DNA of 28,155 bases from a virus. Where the stretch lies: positions 1 to 28,155 of IMG/VR virus record IMGVR_UViG_3300023192_001146; one strand, written 5' to 3'. The notes beneath the pieces were generated by a model that was not told the origin of the DNA, made no database searches, and saw nothing but the letters and a program-made list of their open reading frames with translations. Positions 23,547 through 28,155 of the stretch are shown here, in pieces; the first letter of the stretch is position 1; each line of letters starts with the position of its first letter. The position numbers were made by a program, and so were the translations under genes.

Positions 23547-25635
23547 TAGATTTCACCTCTATAATACCCTTCCTAATTAATTCTTTAAAGATTGTTTTCC
23601 CCTTTGCCGCTTCCTTCTTATAATGTAGGGGGTGTGCAATAATATCTTTAACTTTATCTTCAACATCTTGAGTAATTTTTGTGCGTAATTGGGGAATAGC
23701 ATTAACGAACTGCCCAGTAAATTGTTTTATTTCTTCTACTAATGGTGGAGAATCAACATTAAAATCCAAATCTTCTTCTCTTCCCTCTTCCAATTCTATA
23801 ATAGTTTGACCTAAATTATTACCAGTATGGTAAATATCATCAAGAACAATAATTGCATTAACTATATCGGTGAAATTGAAACCAGCCATAACATTTTTTG
23901 AAAATACTACTTCTCCACTTAATACATCATCAAGACGTTCATCCGATTGTAACACTTTGTAAATTATTTCAGCAAATTGTTTTTCTAACGTGGTTGAAAA
24001 AACATCCTTATTAAATTCAACTTCATATTCTTGTTCTTGTTGAGCCAAAAAATCTCGTAGTTGAGTTTCAACCTCTTCATTCTCATCTTGTATCTCTTCC
24101 CATTCTTCTTTTAAATTAGCACTATCGGGTAAGGAATCCACCATCGTTAAAACTTCTAATATCAAATCCTTTTGAGTAGTTGTAAAAAACTCTAAAGATT
24201 GCTCTCCTATTTTTATTTCATCTCCTCTAAATGTAGGAGAAGCCTCTTTTAATTTTTCAATCAACTCTTCTGCAACATCATCTATGCTCTCAAATAAATT
24301 ATTATCTAAATCCGTTGTTATAATTAATTCTATAAATTCCTTTTGACTAGGGGTAACACCTGCCCTTTTTTCTCTTTTTTGACCTTCCTCAATTTTCCTT
24401 TTAACTTCGTTAAATTTATCCTTAAATATTCCATCTCTTCCAGTCAATTCTTTGAAAATAGCGTGTTTAACGGAATCATAAGATTCTTCCCCAAAATCTT
24501 TCCAATACCAATTACTATCTTTTAAGGCATTATGAATCATACGAGCATAATAGCCTTGCAACTTAGCAGTTGAAACAATTTTGGTTTCCATACTTTTGAT
24601 AAAAGATTCTGCAAAATTATCTAAATCTTCCTCTTCTAACTCTAGAATCCCCCGTAAATATTTATCCACAAAATGAACAGTTTTTCCCACACCTGCGGCC
24701 TTTTTAGCCTCTTTTATATTTTTAGTAAGAAATAATTCTGTATGATGTTCAATAGTATTAAGATATTTTAAAGCAGTGCCAGCAGTAAAGGGTTCTTGCA
24801 TGGTATATTCTTCTACTGTAATATCATCTTTAATTTTCTTAACCAAACCAAAGATTTTAGTAATTGGTAGCGGCGCAAAATTGGGCAGTTTTTCCATTCT
24901 AACATTATCTACAAGTTCTCCTCTAGTGCTAATCGTTTGTTTTTTATCTACAATCTTCTTCCAAAATCCTTTTTCTTCACTAAAACCAAATCGGGTTAAA
25001 TCATCTTTAGATTTAACAGTTACAACTCTAGCATCTAATAAAGATAAATCCCCTTCTATATCAATATCAGCAAGAGTAATCTTTTCTAATATTGGCTTCA
25101 TCATTGTAGAATATTTATGACTTAAAAATGGTTTATACTCATCATGTTTCCTTTTATCTATAAATACCCTATTCCAATATTTAATGTAAAAATGTTGTTC
25201 TTCTTCTGTTAATTCCTCAAAGGTATCTAATACTTCACTAATGCTTTCTTTAGAAATATCATATTTTCGGGCCTTTCCCCCTTTTTGCCCTGCTTTTTGT
25301 TTACCACCTTTCCTTTTCCCCTCTAAAACAGGCAAAACCTCAGTAATTATTCTTTTAATTCTATTCTGTAATTGTTGGGGAGAAACATCAAATTCCCTTA
25401 CTTGTCGCAATGTCCTTATCTCTTCTCTACTTTCAGCATTATTGGGGTTTTCTTTCCAAAAGCGCAATTCTGCTAACGTGGAATCAATACCCTTTAGGTC
25501 AAAATTTCCCGCTTTAATATCGGAAATAAAACCATCAGTTAAAGCCTCAGTTCTTAAGATTTGATTTGCCCAAACACTATCATCATCTTTAGGTAACTTA
25601 ACTTTAGCCTTTAGCAAAAGTAATTGCCAACTCAT
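23536..25635 (-). CDS. Large tagged protein, unknown, possible internal virion protein
   Basis: This is a 699 aa protein when started at the ATG at 25635 (MSWQLLLLK, a hydrophobic variant of the tag), with GGAAATGATTTTATG in front. A TTG five codons upstream is less likely. The sequence is highly charged and mostly helical, with a Lys/Gly-rich basic patch near residues 113-130 and acidic, coiled-coil-like stretches toward the C terminus (around residues 520-545). No enzymatic motif is seen. It lies two genes before the terminase and is followed, with an 11-base overlap, by another giant helical protein. Large tagged proteins at this position could be scaffold, inner-core or ejected proteins, but this is inference. 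It could also be an early or regulatory protein. Confidence 0.8.
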   Translation of the reverse strand: MSWQLLLLKAKVKLPKDDDSVWANQILRTEALTDGFISDIKAGNFDLKGIDSTLAELRFWKENPNNAESREEIRTLRQVREFDVSPQQLQNRIKRIITEVLPVLEGKRKGGKQKAGQKGGKARKYDISKESISEVLDTFEELTEEEQHFYIKYWNRVFIDKRKHDEYKPFLSHKYSTMMKPILEKITLADIDIEGDLSLLDARVVTVKSKDDLTRFGFSEEKGFWKKIVDKKQTISTRGELVDNVRMEKLPNFAPLPITKIFGLVKKIKDDITVEEYTMQEPFTAGTALKYLNTIEHHTELFLTKNIKEAKKAAGVGKTVHFVDKYLRGILELEEEDLDNFAESFIKSMETKIVSTAKLQGYYARMIHNALKDSNWYWKDFGEESYDSVKHAIFKELTGRDGIFKDKFNEVKRKIEEGQKREKRAGVTPSQKEFIELIITTDLDNNLFESIDDVAEELIEKLKEASPTFRGDEIKIGEQSLEFFTTTQKDLILEVLTMVDSLPDSANLKEEWEEIQDENEEVETQLRDFLAQQEQEYEVEFNKDVFSTTLEKQFAEIIYKVLQSDERLDDVLSGEVVFSKNVMAGFNFTDIVNAIIVLDDIYHTGNNLGQTIIELEEGREEDLDFNVDSPPLVEEIKQFTGQFVNAIPQLRTKITQDVEDKVKDIIAHPLHYKKEAAKGKTIFKELIRKGIIEVKSNEV

Positions 25636-25639
25636 AAAA

Positions 25640-25909
25640 TCATTTCCCAATCATTTCTAAAACTTCAGGAAGGATTTTATTTAAATTATAAGTAGTTAAA
25701 TATTCTTTCCCATTAACATTAATCGCAAATTCACTTATGCCCTTTTGTATAATTTTTATATATCCAGCATCATGAGAAAGAATCATATCAATTTTCCATT
25801 TTCCCCTTCCTCTCATTTTATCTGTAATCTCTCCACCTGTTTTTTCCTGAATAGATTGTAGAAATTCTCTAGCAGTTATTATTTTTTTCAGTATATCTTG
25901 CCAACCCAT
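25640..25909 (-). CDS. Small tagged basic/mixed unknown protein
   Basis: This is an 89 aa protein when started at the ATG at 25909, giving the tag MGWQDILKK. An ATG three codons upstream (25918) is also in frame, but it overlaps the end of the previous gene and leaves no room for a ribosome binding site, whereas GGAATGATTACA lies well placed before the chosen start. The body has a Gly/Arg/Lys-rich stretch near residues 27-37 and a beta-like segment with Asn-Gly-Lys-Glu-Tyr around residue 65. Function is unknown. The stop codon TGA lies inside the leader of the next gene. Confidence 0.72.
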   Translation of the reverse strand: MGWQDILKKIITAREFLQSIQEKTGGEITDKMRGRGKWKIDMILSHDAGYIKIIQKGISEFAINVNGKEYLTTYNLNKILPEVLEMIGK

Positions 25910-25914
25910 TGTAA

Positions 25915-26232
25915 TCATTCCTTAAAAAATTTAATCGCTTCTTCAATCTCAGGTTCATAGCCTTTTACAACTTCAACCCAATCTACATCACTAATTCCAT
26001 CAGAGGGTTCATATTCAGTTAATTCTACCATGAAACCATCCAAAAGCGCCATTCTCTCAGGAAGAAATTTAACAACCGCATTAAAAATTTCATCTTTATC
26101 TAATCCCTGTCGGGCTTTTTCTTTTATAAATTTATAAATATCTTGATAAAGTTCATAATCATTCATAGCCCACAATTCAGCAGAACGAGTCGCTGTCGCT
26201 GTTCCTTTTCTAAGTATATTTTTCCAACTCAT
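25915..26232 (-). CDS. Small tagged unknown protein
   Basis: This is a 105 aa protein starting with the tag MSWKNILRK, then a short Thr/Ala-rich linker (residues 10-17), then an acidic, largely helical domain with aromatic residues. GGAGAGATTACAATG supplies the ribosome binding site. It ends GGAATGA, overlapping the leader and possible upstream ATG of the next gene. The linker between tag and folded body fits a detachable address peptide. No known domain is recognised, and there is no membrane segment or signal peptide. Confidence 0.75.
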   Translation of the reverse strand: MSWKNILRKGTATATRSAELWAMNDYELYQDIYKFIKEKARQGLDKDEIFNAVVKFLPERMALLDGFMVELTEYEPSDGISDVDWVEVVKGYEPEIEEAIKFFKE

Positions 26233-26247
26233 TGTAATCTCTCCTTA

Positions 26248-26430
26248 TTAATTTCCCCTCATTGTTGATTGTAGCATACTAACTAAAGAATTAATTATTT
26301 TATTCAAATCATCTTCATTATAGACTTCTTCAATCTGTGGAATATAACCATTTAATATATTGATATACATAGCAATATCTTGGTCTACTTCATCAAGAGA
26401 TTTACTTTTTATTATATCTTGCCAACTCAT
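26248..26430 (-). CDS. Small tagged unknown protein
   Basis: This is a 60 aa protein starting with the tag MSWQDIIK, followed by Ser-Lys-Ser-Leu and a mostly helical, acidic body (about residues 13-57). Its start is preceded by AAGGAGAATATACAATG, a clear Shine-Dalgarno with normal spacing. It stands alone between two other tagged genes with gaps of 12-15 bases. Codon usage and base composition match its neighbours. Its short length makes the coding call rest mainly on the tag, the ribosome binding site and the fit in the gene array. Function is unknown. Confidence 0.7.
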   Translation of the reverse strand: MSWQDIIKSKSLDEVDQDIAMYINILNGYIPQIEEVYNEDDLNKIINSLVSMLQSTMRGN

Positions 26431-26442
26431 TGTATATTCTCC

Positions 26443-26697
26443 TTAATATGTTTTCTCTCTCCAAGCACTTTCAGGTGGTTGTGGTTTATTCTCATATTTT
26501 CCCTTAAAACTACCTAATCCATATTTCATTTGAATTATTTCTATAGCCTTTTGACCAGTAAGACCCGCTTTAATATGATTATTTACTTCTTGTTTTTGAG
26601 AAGTAGATAATTGATTAAATAAATCTTGCAATGATGTTTTAATTACATCTTGCCAATTCATTGTAATGTCTATTTTAAGTATATCTTGCCAACTCAT
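26443..26697 (-). CDS. Tagged unknown protein with two tandem tags
   Basis: This is an 84 aa protein with two tags in a row: MSWQDILK at residues 1-8 and MNWQDVIK at residues 13-20. The second copy is preceded by ATTACAATG, the leader found before other tag genes, so the first tag looks like a later addition fused in frame upstream of an already functional start. The body is a predicted helical region (about residues 21-60) ending in a Pro-rich, Lys-rich tail. The first start has AGGGGAAATTAATATG, a good ribosome binding site. Function is unknown; membership of the tagged family suggests virion-internal cargo. Confidence 0.72.
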   Translation of the reverse strand: MSWQDILKIDITMNWQDVIKTSLQDLFNQLSTSQKQEVNNHIKAGLTGQKAIEIIQMKYGLGSFKGKYENKPQPPESAWREKTY

Positions 26698-26725
26698 ATT
26701 AATTTCCCCTGTTCTCTTAAAAATA

Positions 26726-27106
26726 TTATTCTTCCGTTAAATCTCTTACACTTTCACTACTATGTGGGTTAAAATCAGGTTTATAATCATCAGCAGGTTT
26801 TACTTGACTAATTACATACCAATAATTAGCATTAGAGCCACCCTGTTGTAGAAACCCCCTAATAAGATTTCTTGTTACTCCTTCATTTTTATCTCCTTGA
26901 ACAGTCATACCTACAACAGCCATTATCATCTTAAATCTTTTATATGTTTCATCTTGAGAATCCGTTTCAATCGCTTCTGCTTCTTCTTCATATGAAGGGT
27001 CTGCTATTGATTGAAGAATATTCATATACCCACCCCCATCATAATCTCTAATATAAGCATTCCAAGTTCCTATTTTTAATATATTTTTCCAATTGTAATC
27101 ACTCAT
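26726..27106 (-). CDS. Tagged unknown protein with displaced tag
   Basis: This is a 126 aa protein of unknown function. Its N terminus MSDYNWKNILK carries the tag core W-K-N-I-L-K three residues later than in its relatives. The start is supported by AAAGGGAATATT before the ATG and by an 8-base overlap with the preceding gene. The codons for SDYN read AGTGATTACAAT, which resembles the leader (GTGATTACAATG) that precedes other tag genes. A small deletion seems to have removed the original ATG and turned the old leader into coding sequence. The rest is acidic and helical, with a Gly-rich turn near residues 20-28 and an acidic C terminus. There is no signal peptide or membrane segment. Confidence 0.75.
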   Translation of the reverse strand: MSDYNWKNILKIGTWNAYIRDYDGGGYMNILQSIADPSYEEEAEAIETDSQDETYKRFKMIMAVVGMTVQGDKNEGVTRNLIRGFLQQGGSNANYWYVISQVKPADDYKPDFNPHSSESVRDLTEE

Positions 27107-27932
27107 AATATTCCCTTTTCATATGTTGTTGGTCGCCCTTTTTATTTTCTAACCTATATACAATTCCAGATGAAATGGTAAATCCTCTAGCAATATCTTT
27201 ATCTTCTTCAGGTAAATTTTCATAAAATTCTTTTGGGGGTTTTCGGTCATTGTTTAACGCTTTAAGTGCGTCAATTGCTTCTTTCTTTGGTAATGGCCCC
27301 ACACTTTCTCCTAAATAGTCGTAATTAAAATACCACCAACCGCCTTCTTCTGGACCACCATATTGTTCAATTTGTTTATATTTTCCAACATAAAACTCAT
27401 TTGCGTCAAAATCTATTATTTTCAGTATATCTTTCCAACTCATTCTAAATCCTGTGGGTGTTGCTTTTTTTGGTTTAGAATCAGGGTCTTTAGGAACCCA
27501 ATGAACACCACCTTCTTTAATGTATTTTAAAGACATAGCAGTTTCATCTAAATCCATTTCTTCTGGTGTTCTTCCTATCATTTCAATAAATTTAACTACA
27601 AAGGCATACACCTTTTCTGGATTTTTCATCATAGTGATATAATCTTGAGTATAAAAAGAATAAAAATAATTGTCTGCTCCACTACCAATTTTTAAATCAA
27701 AACCATCATCAATGTGCAAACTTACATTATCAGTATCTATTTGATTATATGGTGAACTTTTACCACCTTTAAGGTCATTTAATATTTTTTCAGCAATTTC
27801 TTCTGTTAAATTTCCATCAACAATAGGTTGATTAGATTCTCTTGTAAGAAGACTTCTATTAGATTTAATAAAATCTAAAATTTTATTTAGTTCTTGTATA
27901 GACGAATTTTTCAATATATCTTTCCAACTCAT
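27099..27932 (-). CDS. Tagged unknown protein, apparent fusion of two tag-bearing genes
   Basis: This is a 277 aa protein of unknown function. It starts with the tag MSWKDILK, and an identical MSWKDILK recurs in frame at residues 164-171. The segment before the second tag (about residues 12-150) is acidic and mixed alpha/beta. The segment after it (residues 172-277) is short and Tyr/Trp/Glu-rich. The second tag is preceded by AGGATTTAGAATG, a plausible ribosome binding site with its ATG, so a separate 114 aa product (27099-27443) could also be made. I read it as two once-separate tagged genes joined by loss of a stop codon, or as a gene with an internal start. It overlaps both neighbours by 4 and 8 bases. 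Function is inferred only from the tag: possible internal capsid cargo. Confidence 0.75.
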   Translation of the reverse strand: MSWKDILKNSSIQELNKILDFIKSNRSLLTRESNQPIVDGNLTEEIAEKILNDLKGGKSSPYNQIDTDNVSLHIDDGFDLKIGSGADNYFYSFYTQDYITMMKNPEKVYAFVVKFIEMIGRTPEEMDLDETAMSLKYIKEGGVHWVPKDPDSKPKKATPTGFRMSWKDILKIIDFDANEFYVGKYKQIEQYGGPEEGGWWYFNYDYLGESVGPLPKKEAIDALKALNNDRKPPKEFYENLPEEDKDIARGFTISSGIVYRLENKKGDQQHMKREYYE

Positions 27933-28155
27933 TCTAACCTCTCCTTCATTCTACTCTTAACATCTAACCAAACATCGGGGTGTTGTTGCGCCAATACTTC
28001 TTGAACAATATTCATTTGAGCAATAATAACGGTATCTTGTCTTTTGTGAACCAACTGCCCTTTAAATTCCAAAAGATATTTCAAAGACTCTCTAATCTCT
28101 TTTGCAAGTCTAGTTAAACTATCTATATATTTAGGGTTCAAATCATCTTCTGCAA
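27929..28155 (-). CDS. Hypothetical protein, 5' end cut by the window edge
   Basis: The product is not recognised. The reading frame stays open to the right edge of the window: before the first possible TTG start (28141) the frame still encodes Ala-Glu-Asp-Asp, so the gene probably begins outside the window. The visible part is about 70-75 residues, mostly helical and charged, with a Lys/Arg/Glu-rich C terminus (MKERLE). It overlaps the next gene by 4 bases (ATGA type), so the two are likely co-translated. No tag of the M-S-W type is visible, but its true N terminus is missing. Confidence 0.6.
   Translation of the reverse strand, partial: AEDDLNPKYIDSLTRLAKEIRESLKYLLEFKGQLVHKRQDTVIIAQMNIVQEVLAQQHPDVWLDVKSRMKERLE

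Noticed and set aside
171-27932. The tag could be a secretion signal or transmembrane leader
   Set aside because: It is only about nine residues with Trp, charged and polar positions, has no hydrophobic core of 12 or more residues and no cleavage pattern.
1-28155. tRNA genes, rRNA or CRISPR arrays
   Set aside because: No cloverleaf-like stretch or regularly spaced repeats were seen; the repeats found are gene-start tags inside coding sequence.

Overview
The window is a densely packed, AT-rich segment (roughly one third G+C by eye) of a tailed double-stranded DNA virus or provirus. Every convincing gene lies on the minus strand, so the biological reading order runs from about 28155 down to 1. 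Genes abut or overlap, often as TGA/ATG or TAATG junctions, and most starts are preceded by GGTGATT-, GGGA- or GAGG-type Shine-Dalgarno sequences. No non-coding stretch exceeds about 50 bases. Hallmark virion genes are a large terminase, a portal, an S78-type prohead protease fused to a scaffold-like tail, an HK97-fold major capsid protein and a gp6-like head-tail connector. The host is probably an archaeon: there is a large ATP-dependent DNA ligase, several C/H zinc-binding sites in structural proteins and an Arf-like small GTPase. The organisation (DNA ligase inside the head module, AT-rich, possibly marine) recalls viruses of planktonic archaea such as magroviruses, but that placement is inference and no database was consulted.

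Layout in transcription order. (1) 28155-25640: a gene cut by the right edge, then six small genes of unknown function, all carrying a short tag of the form M-[STNG]-W-[KQE]-x-x-[IL]-[KR] near the N terminus. (2) 25635-21057: two very large unknown proteins (699 and 829 aa), the first also tagged. (3) 21049-15647: a GNAT-like protein, the large terminase, a coupled LAGLIDADG endonuclease-containing protein, and a portal with two zinc-ribbon-like insertions. (4) 15647-11850: a second set of small proteins, five of them tagged, plus a 454 aa charged protein and a mini-scaffold-like protein. (5) 11838-6688: DNA ligase, prohead protease/scaffold, major capsid protein. (6) 6676-2990: three small beta-rich probable capsid decorations, two small membrane proteins, an intact Arf-like GTPase, a zinc-site protein and a Met/Gln-rich protein. 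(7) 2978-1: an acidic protein, the connector, two small proteins (one tagged) and a gene cut by the left edge.

The most interesting pattern is the repeated tag. It starts or nearly starts 13 otherwise unrelated proteins, occurs twice in two of them, and recurs in variant form (M-[SD]-W-N-D-I-N-x-L) at the extreme C termini of the protease/scaffold and of a 78 aa coiled-coil protein. The proposed reading is a capsid-interior address: the scaffold carries the tag to bind the inner face of the HK97 shell, and the small proteins use the same tag to be packaged as internal cargo. This would resemble the T4 capsid-targeting sequence or encapsulin cargo peptides. The second unusual element is a GTPase with all G motifs, sitting with two membrane proteins directly downstream of the capsid gene.
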